Source: Methylogaea oryzae | GTDB taxonomy: Bacteria > Pseudomonadota > Gammaproteobacteria > Methylococcales > Methylococcaceae | Reading direction: 5' to 3' | Assembly: GCF_019669985.1 (NCBI RefSeq) | Contig: NZ_AP019782.1 | Location: 488,501-552,500, forward strand | DNA: 64,000 nt | Part shown: positions 37,525 through 46,354 of the stretch, in pieces | Layout: every line of letters starts with the position of its first letter | How positions within the stretch are numbered: position 1 is the first letter of the stretch | The notes under the pieces: generated by a model | The model's database searches: none | Told to the model about the DNA's origin: nothing | What the model saw: only the letters and a program-made list of their open reading frames with translations | Position numbers and translations under genes: made by a program

Positions 37525-38426
37525 ACATACTTCTGACCGGCAAGGACGGCCAGGTGGGTTGGGAACTGCAGCGCGCGTTGGCGCCGTTGGGGAAGGTCGT
37601 GGCCGTCGGTCGGGACGCTTTGGACCTGGCCGATGCGGACGGTATTCGCCGCGTGGTTCGCGATGTCGCCCCTCGCTTGATCGTGAACGCCGCCGCGTAT
37701 ACGGCCGTGGATAAGGCGGAAAGCGAGCCGGAATTGGCCATGGCGATCAACGGTATCGCGCCGGGCATCCTGGCAGAGGAGGCGCGGCGATTGGGCGCGG
37801 GCTTGATCCACTACTCCACGGATTACGTCTTCGACGGCGCCAAGCAAGGCGAATATGCCGAAGACGATACGCCGAATCCGGTCAGCGTTTACGGCCAAAC
37901 CAAGCTGGCGGGCGAGCGCGCCGTCTCGAGCTCAGGGGCGGAGCACCTCATTTTCCGCACCAGCTGGGTGTATGGCCTGCGCGGCCGCAATTTTTTATTG
38001 ACCATGCTGCGCTTGGCCCGCGAGCGGGCGGAGCTGCGCGTGGTGGCCGATCAAGTGGGGGCGCCCACGTGGAGCCGGATGATCGCCGAAGCGACGGCGA
38101 TCGTCGTCGCGCGCTGGTACGAGCATTCCGCCGGCGATGCTACGCCTCGTCCCAAATCCGGTCTGAGTGGCATCTACCATCTTGCTGCCGAGGGCTCCGT
38201 ATCCTGGTGCGGATTCGCCGAGGCGATTGTGCGCCTTGCCGCCGAGCGTGAGGTTTTGGCGGTCGAGCGCGTGACGCCCATCGGTACCGCCGACTATCCG
38301 ACTCCCGCCACCCGGCCGGCCAATTCGCGTTTGGCGGCAGGGCGTTTGGCGCATGGATTCGGCGTGACCATGCCGAATTGGCTGGACAGCCTGATGTACT
38401 GTTTGGATGCCGAGGCAAAGGATTGA
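37521..38426 (+). CDS. rfbD: dTDP-4-dehydrorhamnose reductase
   Basis: A 301-residue short-chain reductase that makes dTDP-L-rhamnose. The N-terminus MNILLTGKDGQVGWELQ is the NAD(P) site. STDYVFDGAKQGEYAED and the YGQTKLAGE segment, with its Tyr-x3-Lys, are diagnostic. It starts at the GTG at 37521, overlapping the rfbC stop, and its own stop overlaps the TTG of the next gene as TTGA, so the whole set is translationally coupled. Confidence 0.97.
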   Translation: MNILLTGKDGQVGWELQRALAPLGKVVAVGRDALDLADADGIRRVVRDVAPRLIVNAAAYTAVDKAESEPELAMAINGIAPGILAEEARRLGAGLIHYSTDYVFDGAKQGEYAEDDTPNPVSVYGQTKLAGERAVSSSGAEHLIFRTSWVYGLRGRNFLLTMLRLARERAELRVVADQVGAPTWSRMIAEATAIVVARWYEHSAGDATPRPKSGLSGIYHLAAEGSVSWCGFAEAIVRLAAEREVLAVERVTPIGTADYPTPATRPANSRLAAGRLAHGFGVTMPNWLDSLMYCLDAEAKD

Positions 38427-39037
38427 GCCGGCACATCGTCTGGCAAACCAGCGGCGTGACGAGGGAGGAGCGGGAACGGTTGGGAGGCCATCGGGGATTC
38501 GTCCTATGGTTCACCGGGCTGTCCGGGGCCGGGAAATCCACCCTGGCTCATGGCATGGAGGCGCTTCTGCACGCCAGGGGCCTGCGTACCTACGTGTTGG
38601 ACGGCGACAACGTGCGCCATGGCCTGTGTTCCGACCTTGGCTTCAGCGAGCAGGATAGACGCGAAAACATCCGCCGCGTGGGCGAGGTGTGCAAACTGTT
38701 CGTGGATGCCGGCGTCATCGTCCTGTCGGCGTTTATTTCGCCCTACCGTAGCGACCGCTCCTTCGTGCGAGCCTTGATGGAACAGGGCGATTTCGTGGAA
38801 ATCTACTGCGATGCTTCCCTGGAAGTTTGCGAGCGGCGCGACACGAAAGGCCTGTACCGAAACGCGCGCGAGGGAAAGATCCTCGAATTCACGGGCATCT
38901 CATCGCCCTACGAACCGCCGGAACTCCCTGAGTTGGTAGTGGAGTCGGGGCGCAACGCCCCGGAGGCGTGCATCGCCCAGATCTGTGAGTATTTACTCGC
39001 CAACGGCATGATTCCTCCCTTGGCCGCAATCGGCTGA
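38423..39037 (+). CDS. cysC: Adenylylsulfate kinase
   Basis: A 204-residue P-loop kinase that phosphorylates APS to PAPS, the donor for sulfate transfer. Walker A is FTGLSGAGKSTLA. The DGDNVRHGL, FISPYRSDR and KGLYRNAREGKILEFTG stretches are CysC signatures. The start is the TTG at 38423, overlapping the rfbD stop (TTGA). No cysD/cysN or sulfotransferase is visible in this window, yet coupling to the rhamnose genes suggests PAPS is used for a sulfated glycan. An ordinary assimilation role cannot be excluded. Confidence 0.93.
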   Translation: MSRHIVWQTSGVTREERERLGGHRGFVLWFTGLSGAGKSTLAHGMEALLHARGLRTYVLDGDNVRHGLCSDLGFSEQDRRENIRRVGEVCKLFVDAGVIVLSAFISPYRSDRSFVRALMEQGDFVEIYCDASLEVCERRDTKGLYRNAREGKILEFTGISSPYEPPELPELVVESGRNAPEACIAQICEYLLANGMIPPLAAIG

Positions 39038-39055
39038 CACACCTTCGTAAAAGGG

Positions 39056-39085
39056 TTGTGGTCTGAGTGCGCCCCCTGCTAGACT
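39056..39085 (+). promoter_or_regulatory. Candidate sigma-70 promoter for the EPS-associated regulator
   Basis: TTGTGG (39056-39061) and TAGACT (39080-39085) are separated by 18 bases and lie 28 bases before the regulator ATG. Both hexamers are fair matches. No ops/JUMPstart element (GGCGGTAG) was seen here. Confidence 0.35.
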
Positions 39086-39113
39086 GCGTTCATTCGTTGA
39101 ACGTTATGACTCC

Positions 39114-39506
39114 ATGGTCCCCAAAGAACATTCCTTGCAAATTCTGAAACGGCTAGCGGCCGACCCAAAGCTGAGCCAACGGGCTCTGGCCAAAGAGTTG
39201 GGTATCAGCGTGGGCAAGACCAATTATTGCTTGCGCGCATTGATGGAAAAAGGGCTGGTCAAAACGGGCAATTTCCGCAATAGCGACAACAAGTTGGCCT
39301 ATGTATACCTGTTGACGCCCCAGGGGTTGGAGGAAAAAGCCCGCTTGACCGTGGAGTTTCTCAAAATCAAGTTGTCGGAGTATGAGGCTTTGCGGGCGGA
39401 GATCGAAGAGCTCCATCAAGACGCCAAGGCGGTCGCTTTGGAATCTCCGGTTGAACCGATTCCGTCTTCCTTGGAGAAGGTGGCGTCTCCCCAGGAGCAG
39501 CTGTAG
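39114..39506 (+). CDS. MarR-type EPS-associated transcription regulator
   Basis: A 130-residue winged-helix protein. The DNA-binding helices are at about residues 20-50 (LSQRALAKELGISVGKTNYC), followed by LRALMEKGLVKTGNFRNSDN and the wing containing YVYLLTPQGLEEK. A C-terminal coiled helix (about 85-115) probably dimerises. The sequence fits the family of regulators found beside exopolysaccharide loci, and it sits exactly between the rhamnose genes and the exporter. Which promoters it controls is not shown by the sequence. Confidence 0.85.
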   Translation: MVPKEHSLQILKRLAADPKLSQRALAKELGISVGKTNYCLRALMEKGLVKTGNFRNSDNKLAYVYLLTPQGLEEKARLTVEFLKIKLSEYEALRAEIEELHQDAKAVALESPVEPIPSSLEKVASPQEQL

Positions 39507-39656
39507 TGACGACATCGGCGTCAGCGCGGTATTTCCGTTGAGAGAAAACCCGCGCTATATTCGGTAGACGTAGCTTTTGAGGCCAGCATTCCTAAGCGAA
39601 CACCGCGCCGAGTATTTTTCCAACCGATCAATAATTTAAAGAAACGCACGACTTTA

Positions 39657-40466
39657 ATGAAACCCTTTTCTGTCGCCAGTGGAATAACCAGTCTCTACGA
39701 AAACCGGGATCTACTTCGCTCGCTGGTCCGGCGAGAATTACAGGCAAAATACAAGGCGACCACGCTCGGATTCGTTTGGGTCGTCATTTATCCCTTGATG
39801 ATGCTCGCCGTATACAGCTTCGTTTTCGGCGTGATTTTTCAGTCCCGTTGGCGTGGGCAGGGGGATATGTGGGAGTTTGTTGAAATGCTTTATTGCGGGT
39901 TGATCGTGCACGCCATGTTCTCGGAAACCGTATCCAAAGCTCCCGGGATAATCGTCAACAATCCTAACTACGTAAAAAAAGTCGTTTTCCCGCTCGAATT
40001 GCTCCCGGTTGGCAATCTGTTCACCTCATTGGTAAACGCATCAATCGGATTCTTTTTGTTGTTGATGTTTGTCGTGGTCGACAAATTGGCGATTCACTGG
40101 ACGGTCATATTCGCGCCGTTGGTAATAATGCCGATCATGCTGTATGCGATCGGCTTCTCGTGGCTGCTTGCTGCACTGGGAGTTTTTTTTAGGGATATAG
40201 AGCAGTTCATCGGGATTTTGATGTCCATGCTGCTGTTCCTTAGCCCGGTGTTTTATGCCACGGCATCGGCGCCGGAGTTCGCCCAGGACCTAATGGTGTT
40301 CAACCCGCTGACCTATGGAATAGAAGAAATGCGCAATGTTCTGCTCTCCGGAAAATTGTTGCGCCCTATCCCTTGGGGCGCAAATCTTGTCGTGTCCACG
40401 TGCGTCGCCTGGTGCGGGCTGTGGGTGTTCGAACGGTCCCGGCCGGCTTTCGCTGACGTTATATAG
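39657..40466 (+). CDS. wzm: ABC-2 type polysaccharide exporter permease (Wzm family)
   Basis: A 269-residue inner-membrane permease with about six membrane helices and the conserved N-terminal amphipathic segment LRSLVRRELQAKYKATTLGF. PNYVKKVVFPLELLPV is the ABC-2 coupling region. Together with the next gene it forms the exporter that moves a finished lipid-linked glycan to the periplasm. The ATG at 39657 follows a 150-bp non-coding space with a TATATT box near 39556. Confidence 0.95.
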   Translation: MKPFSVASGITSLYENRDLLRSLVRRELQAKYKATTLGFVWVVIYPLMMLAVYSFVFGVIFQSRWRGQGDMWEFVEMLYCGLIVHAMFSETVSKAPGIIVNNPNYVKKVVFPLELLPVGNLFTSLVNASIGFFLLLMFVVVDKLAIHWTVIFAPLVIMPIMLYAIGFSWLLAALGVFFRDIEQFIGILMSMLLFLSPVFYATASAPEFAQDLMVFNPLTYGIEEMRNVLLSGKLLRPIPWGANLVVSTCVAWCGLWVFERSRPAFADVI

Positions 40467-40484
40467 AGGCGCGGCTCAAAGATC

Positions 40485-41867
40485 ATGAGTACTCAACCGG
40501 CAATTCGACTTTCAAATATCGGTAAGTGCTACCGGATTTTTCAGAATCCCCAGGACCGCTTTAAACAGGCGCTGTGGGACCGTTTTTCGCCGATACTAAA
40601 TCACAAAAAGCCACGGCAGTTGTACCGAGAGCATTGGGCGCTGCAAGACGTCAGCTTTGAGGTGCTACCGGGTGAGGCGGTGGGTATTTTGGGGAGAAAT
40701 GGCGCTGGCAAAAGCACTTTGTTGCAAATCATCGCGGGAACCTTGTCCCCCACAGAAGGAGCTGTTGAAACCTCTGGCCGGATTACCGCGTTACTCGAGC
40801 TGGGTAGCGGCTTTAACCCGGAGTTTACCGGGAGGGAGAACGTGTTTCACAACGCGCAAATTCTCGGTTTAACCCGCGAGGAAACGCTCAATCGGTTTGA
40901 CGATATCGCTGGTTTCGCCGATATCGGGGATTTTCTCGATCAGCCGGTTAAAACCTATAGTTCCGGAATGATGATGAGGTTGGCGTTCGCTGTTCAAACC
41001 GCCGTCGAGCCGCAGATATTGATAGTCGATGAGGCTTTGTCGGTTGGCGATATGTTTTTTCAGGCGAAATGCATGGCTCGAATCAATAAGCTCGTTGATT
41101 CAGGTGTTTCGTTGCTGTTCGTAAGCCACGATATTGGCGCGGTTAGGCAGGTTTGCAAACGCGCAGTTTTGATTGATGGGGGGCGTGTTAGTGGTTTTGG
41201 TTCGGCCGCCGCAGTTACCGATAAGTACGTAAAACTGCAGCTTGAAGACAGGAATCTGGCGGGTGGCTCTAATGTTGGAGCGGAATCGGATGAAAAGGAA
41301 CCATCGAGCGTCGAGCAAGCGGTACCGGTAGTTCTTAATAAGGATTTCGCCAATAGCGATTTTAATGATATTACTATCGGTCAAGAGGCTTTTAAGAAAA
41401 GAGCCGATTATAATCGTGTTAGTAACGGCGATGCTGAGGTCGTTAATGTGCAGATGCTGAGGAACGGAGATTACACTTCGGATTTCGATTTCGACGACGA
41501 AGTGCTGGTTAAGCTTAGCGTTTTGATGCACAAAACGTTGGAGAATTTGGATGTGGCATTTAAGGTTCGTACCTTGCAGGGTACCGACGTATTGTTTTTT
41601 GATACGCGGCTCAAAAATGAAATGCATCGTATCTACGAAAAGGGAAAGCTATATGCTTTTAACTGGAAACTAAAGCTGCCGTTGATGCATGGCAGCTACG
41701 TTTTGTCATGTGGTTTGGCTCATCCTCCCGTTGTGTCCGGGGCGGAGTGGCAGTCTGTGGACGTAATACCGTTCGTATATGAGTTTAGAATGTCGCCGAG
41801 ACAACATGGAATGATTGATGGTTATGTTACGTTGCCAGTGGAGCTCGATATTAGCGTGTTGAACTAA
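40485..41867 (+). CDS. wzt: ABC exporter ATPase with C-terminal glycan-recognition domain (Wzt family)
   Basis: A 460-residue ATPase. Walker A is GRNGAGKST (about 70-78), the signature is YSSGMMMRLAFA, and Walker B is ILIVDEALSVGD (about 178). After a Glu/Ser-rich linker (about 250-295), a beta-sandwich domain of about 160 residues follows, as in Wzt proteins that read the modified non-reducing end of an O-antigen before export. This implies the polymer carries a chain-ending mark, and methyltransferases downstream are candidates to add it. DNA in the C-terminal part is more A/T-rich than the ATPase part. Confidence 0.94.
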   Translation: MSTQPAIRLSNIGKCYRIFQNPQDRFKQALWDRFSPILNHKKPRQLYREHWALQDVSFEVLPGEAVGILGRNGAGKSTLLQIIAGTLSPTEGAVETSGRITALLELGSGFNPEFTGRENVFHNAQILGLTREETLNRFDDIAGFADIGDFLDQPVKTYSSGMMMRLAFAVQTAVEPQILIVDEALSVGDMFFQAKCMARINKLVDSGVSLLFVSHDIGAVRQVCKRAVLIDGGRVSGFGSAAAVTDKYVKLQLEDRNLAGGSNVGAESDEKEPSSVEQAVPVVLNKDFANSDFNDITIGQEAFKKRADYNRVSNGDAEVVNVQMLRNGDYTSDFDFDDEVLVKLSVLMHKTLENLDVAFKVRTLQGTDVLFFDTRLKNEMHRIYEKGKLYAFNWKLKLPLMHGSYVLSCGLAHPPVVSGAEWQSVDVIPFVYEFRMSPRQHGMIDGYVTLPVELDISVLN

Positions 41868-42041
41868 GGAGGGGCATTTTGTTCTTTGGTGTGTGTGTCC
41901 CATCACCTGCTTGCGTAACGACGCCTGGGATTTGTTCATCCGTCGTAGGGGAGTGCATGTATTGTCACGCTTCTCGGGGGGGGCGATCTAGTGTGTGCCT
42001 GTTAGTTCACTGGTTTTTGGCTTGGATTTATAAAGAGGTTA

Positions 42042-43061
42042 ATGATTATGCGTGCTGAAACTGAAGCTAAGCTTCTTGGCATTGAAGCTAAGCTCGAGGA
42101 GCATCCTTTCCCTCCGCAGTTGGTAATTGAAAATACTTCTTCTTGTGATCAACAGTGCATACATTGCTCTCATAAGGAGCTGCAACGTCCCAAGCGGCAT
42201 ATGAGCCGAGCGCTATGGAACAAAATTGTCGAAGAAGTTGGAAGAGAATCACCTAGCACCGAGATATGGCCAACCTTTTACGGTGAAGCGTTAGTAATGG
42301 GTGAGGAGATTTGGGACCGTATCGACTATGCCGCTCAGGCCGGCTGTGCCAATTTGGTACTAAACTCAAACGGTGGATTGCTTTTGCGCGGCGACCATAT
42401 TGATCGGATTTTGAACTCCCCACTGAAGCGTTTTATCATTAGTGTGGATGGATACTCGAAGGCAGTTTACGAGAAGGTTCGATATTTAGGTGAGTGGGAA
42501 AGAACCTATGGAGGCATAGAAGAGCTGCTTCGACGTAAGGCCGCGAGCAATAAAGATTATCCGTTAATTATCTGTCAGTTTTCTCTTATGGAAGAGAACG
42601 AACATGAGGTTGAGGAGTTTCGAAAATATTGGCAGGAGCGAGGGGCTGAGGTCAAGGTGCGGCCCAAGCTCGAATGGACGGCCACCGGATCGATTCGCTC
42701 TGAGCATATCGACCACGAAACGAGTTTTAGAATCGCCTGCCCTTGGGGAAACAATACGATGGCGATTCATCAAGATGGGTCGGTGGTCGCTTGCGCAGTC
42801 GATTACGAGGGGATGCTTAAGGTGGGTAATGCTGGTGAGTTTTCCGTTAAAGAGCTATGGGCGCGTCTTGGCGAACAGCTTCGCCGTCCTCACCGGGAAC
42901 ATCGTTGGCAGGATATCCCGGCTGTTTGCAAAGGTTGTCGCGATTGGCAAACCGCTGGAGCCGAGTATGAAAAAAGCGACACGCCCGGGGGGAGGCCGTT
43001 TTGGTATAATTCCGAGTTGACCGATTTTAAAGTCAAGCCACTTAAGTCATCGGCGAGCTAA
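42042..43061 (+). CDS. Radical SAM/SPASM enzyme, first of a tandem pair
   Basis: A 339-residue protein. The radical SAM cluster ligands are C35, C39 and C42 (SSCDQQCIHCSHK). A C-terminal SPASM-like cysteine set (about 230-310) includes CPWGNNTMAIHQDGSVVAC and CKGCRDW, ligands for auxiliary iron-sulfur clusters. Such enzymes modify peptides or small metabolites; in glycan loci they can act on sugars or on amino-acid substituents. The neighbouring 360-residue protein is a second radical SAM enzyme 6 bp downstream, so the two may act in sequence. No precursor peptide gene was seen between or beside them. The 174 bp upstream hold no recognisable feature. Confidence 0.9.
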   Translation: MIMRAETEAKLLGIEAKLEEHPFPPQLVIENTSSCDQQCIHCSHKELQRPKRHMSRALWNKIVEEVGRESPSTEIWPTFYGEALVMGEEIWDRIDYAAQAGCANLVLNSNGGLLLRGDHIDRILNSPLKRFIISVDGYSKAVYEKVRYLGEWERTYGGIEELLRRKAASNKDYPLIICQFSLMEENEHEVEEFRKYWQERGAEVKVRPKLEWTATGSIRSEHIDHETSFRIACPWGNNTMAIHQDGSVVACAVDYEGMLKVGNAGEFSVKELWARLGEQLRRPHREHRWQDIPAVCKGCRDWQTAGAEYEKSDTPGGRPFWYNSELTDFKVKPLKSSAS

Positions 43062-43067
43062 AAATTT

Positions 43068-44150
43068 ATGACTAATTCATCCGATATGGCAGCCAAAGTT
43101 TCGTCATCGTCCGAGGTATCTTCTGGTCCGTCCGATCATGTCGCGCAATATGGCTTGCGCCCAGAAGCGGCTGAGTTTCCGATGATGTTGGTGTTGTCGT
43201 TTGTTTACCCGTGCAATGCGGAATGTCCGCACTGCCCTTATACGAATTCCAATATTAGGGATAGTTATAAGGACGTGCCATATATGCCGGACGACGTATT
43301 TAAGAAGATTGCGGATGAAGCCGGCCAATATGGCGCTTATCTTAGGATTTCCGGTGGTGGCGAGCCTATGCTTCATCCCCATGCGGTTGAGCTCCTGACC
43401 TATGCCAAACGTGTTGGTTGCAAGATTGGGCTAATTACCAACGGTTCCGCGTTCACCGAAAAGAACTCGCGAGCTTTGCTTGATGCGGGAGTCGACATGA
43501 TCGAGTTCTCCGTCGACGCTCGAGACGCTGAGACTTATAGCGTGGTTCGTAAAGGGCTTAATTGGGAGCGATTGTTGCGTAATGCAAAAGGCATGATCGA
43601 TATTCGCAATAGTATTGGCGGTGCGTCGAAAATCGTGGCTTCTGGAGTAAATCAGCAGGGTGTCGATATTGACGCAGTGGAGAAGTTTTGGCGCGAGGAA
43701 ATTGGCGTCGACAATTTTATTAAGCGTAAATTTTTGACGTGGGGCGTCAACACATCGCTGGATGGTTCCCGCTCGGCAGACCCGTCTCCCTATCTAGATA
43801 CCGACAATGTTCCGTGTCCGTTCATATTTGAGCGCCTTAATATCGATAGTCGCGGCAATGTTATGGTGTGTGGTTACGATATCGCGGCGAATACAAGTAT
43901 GGGGCTGGTGACCGAACATAGCATTAAAGATATTTGGCATGGCGAGGGCTTCCGCCATTATCGCGAAATGCATTTGGCGAACCGGGGAGGGGAAATATCT
44001 ATGTGCTCCACTTGTCCGGATTGGAAATACCGTTCATGGCACCACAATTATTGGAAGGTGGTGAAAGGTGCTGAAAAACAGCGAGCGGCGACGTTGCAAC
44101 GACTGGGAGTCGACGATGATTTCCAGTCGGCCACGTTCGACGAACAATAA
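43068..44150 (+). CDS. Radical SAM/SPASM enzyme, second of a tandem pair
   Basis: A 360-residue protein with a Ser-rich N-terminal 20 residues. The cluster motif is C49-x3-C53-x2-C56 (YPCNAECPHCPYTN), followed by RISGGGEPMLHPH (the GGE motif) and a SPASM-like C-terminus with CPFIFERLNIDSRGNVMVC and CSTCPDWKYRS. It resembles the first enzyme in architecture but not closely in sequence, so it looks like an old duplication or a recruited partner. It is followed after 49 bp by an amidotransferase gene. Confidence 0.9.
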   Translation: MTNSSDMAAKVSSSSEVSSGPSDHVAQYGLRPEAAEFPMMLVLSFVYPCNAECPHCPYTNSNIRDSYKDVPYMPDDVFKKIADEAGQYGAYLRISGGGEPMLHPHAVELLTYAKRVGCKIGLITNGSAFTEKNSRALLDAGVDMIEFSVDARDAETYSVVRKGLNWERLLRNAKGMIDIRNSIGGASKIVASGVNQQGVDIDAVEKFWREEIGVDNFIKRKFLTWGVNTSLDGSRSADPSPYLDTDNVPCPFIFERLNIDSRGNVMVCGYDIAANTSMGLVTEHSIKDIWHGEGFRHYREMHLANRGGEISMCSTCPDWKYRSWHHNYWKVVKGAEKQRAATLQRLGVDDDFQSATFDEQ

Positions 44151-44199
44151 TTAGCGATGCTGTCTTCATCCGTCCGCCAAATTATTAGGTAATTCCTTA

Positions 44200-46053
44200 A
44201 TGTGTGGAATTTGTGGTTTTACCGGGGCGCCTGAGCGTGAGGCGTTAAGGCGCATGAGCAGTGCCATTACCCATCGAGGGCCGGACGATGCGGGGCATTG
44301 GGACGCGCCGGACGTTTCTCTGGGTATGCGAAGGTTGGCTATCGTCGATTTGGAAACTGGCCAGCAACCGGTCTTCAACGAGGATGGCGCTATCGGGGTC
44401 GTGTTCAACGGCGAGATTTATAATCATGCTGAGCTTCGAACTGAGCTTGTGGCTGCGGGTCATCAGTTTCGCTCCCACCATTCCGATACCGAGGTACTGG
44501 TTCATCTCTATGAGGAATTCGGCGACGATTTCCTGCACCGGCTAAACGGGATGTTCGCCATCGCACTTTGGGATAAACGGCGCCAAAAGCTTCTGATTGC
44601 GCGTGATCGGGCTGGGGTTAAGCCTCTGTATTTCGGTGTGTTTGCCGGCCGGCTGTTATTTGCGTCGGAGATTAAGTCGCTCCTCGCCCATCCGTCTGTA
44701 GAACGGAGGCCAAATTATCGGGCGCTTTATCACTACTTTAGCTTCAAAAATATTCCCGCTCCCTGGAGTGCCTTTGACGGTATCGAGCAGTTACGGCCAG
44801 GGGAGCGCGCGATTTATGAACAAGGAATATTGAGGCGCGAACAGTGGTGGACGTTGCGATTCGCCGAAGATCCTGCCATTGACGAACAAACGGCGGCAGA
44901 GCGGATAAGGGCGTTGCTGGAAGACAGCGTTCGTTTACGCATGGAGGCGGACGTCCCGTTCGGCGCGTATCTATCCGGCGGAGTCGATAGCTCAAGTGTC
45001 GTTGCCTTGATGAGTCGTATCGGCGGTTATAGGGTGAAGACCTTTTCATTGGTGTACGCCGATGATTTTCATAATAAGGCCGCCGACCAAGTTTTCGCGC
45101 GCGAGGTGGCTCGTCAGTACGATACCGACCATCACGAATTCGTGCTGACGCACCAGGATGTTGTCGATAGTCTTGACGCGGTATTAGGGGCGTTCGACGA
45201 ACCCTTTTCCGGGGTAACTTCGACTTACTTCGTTACCCGCTTGATCTCACAGCACGTCAAAGTGGCGCTATCGGGGGATGGTGCCGATGAACTTTTCGGC
45301 AGCTACCTCGCCCACCGGCTAGCGCAGCCGCTTCATCATTTTCCTCGTTTGCGCAACAGGTTGTCGACGCTGTCGACAAAAGAGCAGGGGCTGCTTCAGC
45401 CATTTCTTGAGCGCCCGGAATATTTGGCGGAAATGGAGGCGCGGGGTGATGAGATTAAGCGACGCGCTAGTCTCTATCTTTTTAGTGATTTAGACAAACA
45501 GGCATTGCTCAGCGACAAAATGCTAGCGCTGTGCTCGGGGGAAAGTACGGAACGTTGGATCGGGGACGTTTACAGCAGTTCGGGTACCGATGACCCGCTC
45601 AATCGGGCGTTGAATTGCGATTTTCGTTTGCTGCTCCCAGACCAAGTGCTCGCATTTGTCGATCGGCTATCGATGGCGCATTCGGTCGAGGTGAGGCCGC
45701 CTTTTTTGGATTACAGGCTGATGGAGTTTGCGGCTACTTTGCCGGGTTCGATGAAAATCAAGAACGGTCGTAGCAAGCATATCCTTAAAGAGGCAGTCCG
45801 AGGGCTGATCCCCGATGGGGTGATCGATCGCCCAAAGGAAGGCTTTATATTGCCGATAGACAATTGGTTACTGAGCGAATTACGTTGCCTTGTCGAAGAG
45901 GTTTTATCTCCGGAGCGCTTGGCTTTACATGGATTAATACGTTGGGAAGAGGTAAAGAAGATACTAGATGCGCATTACTCCAGGACGGCTAATTACGGGG
46001 CGCGCATATGGAATCTCATGATGTTTCAAAGATGGTGGGAAACTTATTTTTAG
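44200..46053 (+). CDS. AsnB-family glutamine amidotransferase in the glycan locus
   Basis: A 617-residue protein. C2 of MCGICGF is the Ntn glutaminase nucleophile. The synthetase domain has the PP-loop SGGVDSS (259-265) and ALSGDGADELFGSY. It could be asparagine synthase, but in surface-polysaccharide loci this family commonly turns a sugar carboxylate into an amide. A second AsnB module occurs in the fusion gene 9 kb downstream, which argues for a glycan role. The end of the gene is followed by 301 non-coding bases. Confidence 0.9.
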   Translation: MCGICGFTGAPEREALRRMSSAITHRGPDDAGHWDAPDVSLGMRRLAIVDLETGQQPVFNEDGAIGVVFNGEIYNHAELRTELVAAGHQFRSHHSDTEVLVHLYEEFGDDFLHRLNGMFAIALWDKRRQKLLIARDRAGVKPLYFGVFAGRLLFASEIKSLLAHPSVERRPNYRALYHYFSFKNIPAPWSAFDGIEQLRPGERAIYEQGILRREQWWTLRFAEDPAIDEQTAAERIRALLEDSVRLRMEADVPFGAYLSGGVDSSSVVALMSRIGGYRVKTFSLVYADDFHNKAADQVFAREVARQYDTDHHEFVLTHQDVVDSLDAVLGAFDEPFSGVTSTYFVTRLISQHVKVALSGDGADELFGSYLAHRLAQPLHHFPRLRNRLSTLSTKEQGLLQPFLERPEYLAEMEARGDEIKRRASLYLFSDLDKQALLSDKMLALCSGESTERWIGDVYSSSGTDDPLNRALNCDFRLLLPDQVLAFVDRLSMAHSVEVRPPFLDYRLMEFAATLPGSMKIKNGRSKHILKEAVRGLIPDGVIDRPKEGFILPIDNWLLSELRCLVEEVLSPERLALHGLIRWEEVKKILDAHYSRTANYGARIWNLMMFQRWWETYF

Positions 46054-46354
46054 TGATAACCGTACTCCAACATTGGCCGCAAATGCCGTTGCCGAACACC
46101 GTTGTTTGAGTTGTGTTGCCGAGTTAGAGGAACTTTGGCTTGACACGATGAGCGTGCTTTTAGCCTCGCTTCCTGTGTTTCGGCTAGAGTCGGAGTTGCG
46201 GTAGGTGTGTTTCCGGGTTGAGCGATGTCGTAGCAATGATTCTCGCCGACGAACTCTTGTTGGACGGCCTAGGTGCGCCATTGATATGGTTTTTTCATGT
46301 CTCTGTGGTTGCCATTTTTTTGAATAGTGCCGAGCGGTGTTGAGGATGGGTAAT
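46054..46354 (+). other. Non-coding gap with a possible gene remnant
   Basis: No convincing gene. One plus-strand frame from the TTG at 46073 to the TAG at 46204 encodes 43 residues that look protein-like (CLSCVAELEELWLDTMSVLL), and the same frame is open backwards into the end of the amidotransferase gene. It may be the tail of a gene lost by deletion. No repeat or RNA gene was recognised. Confidence 0.3.
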
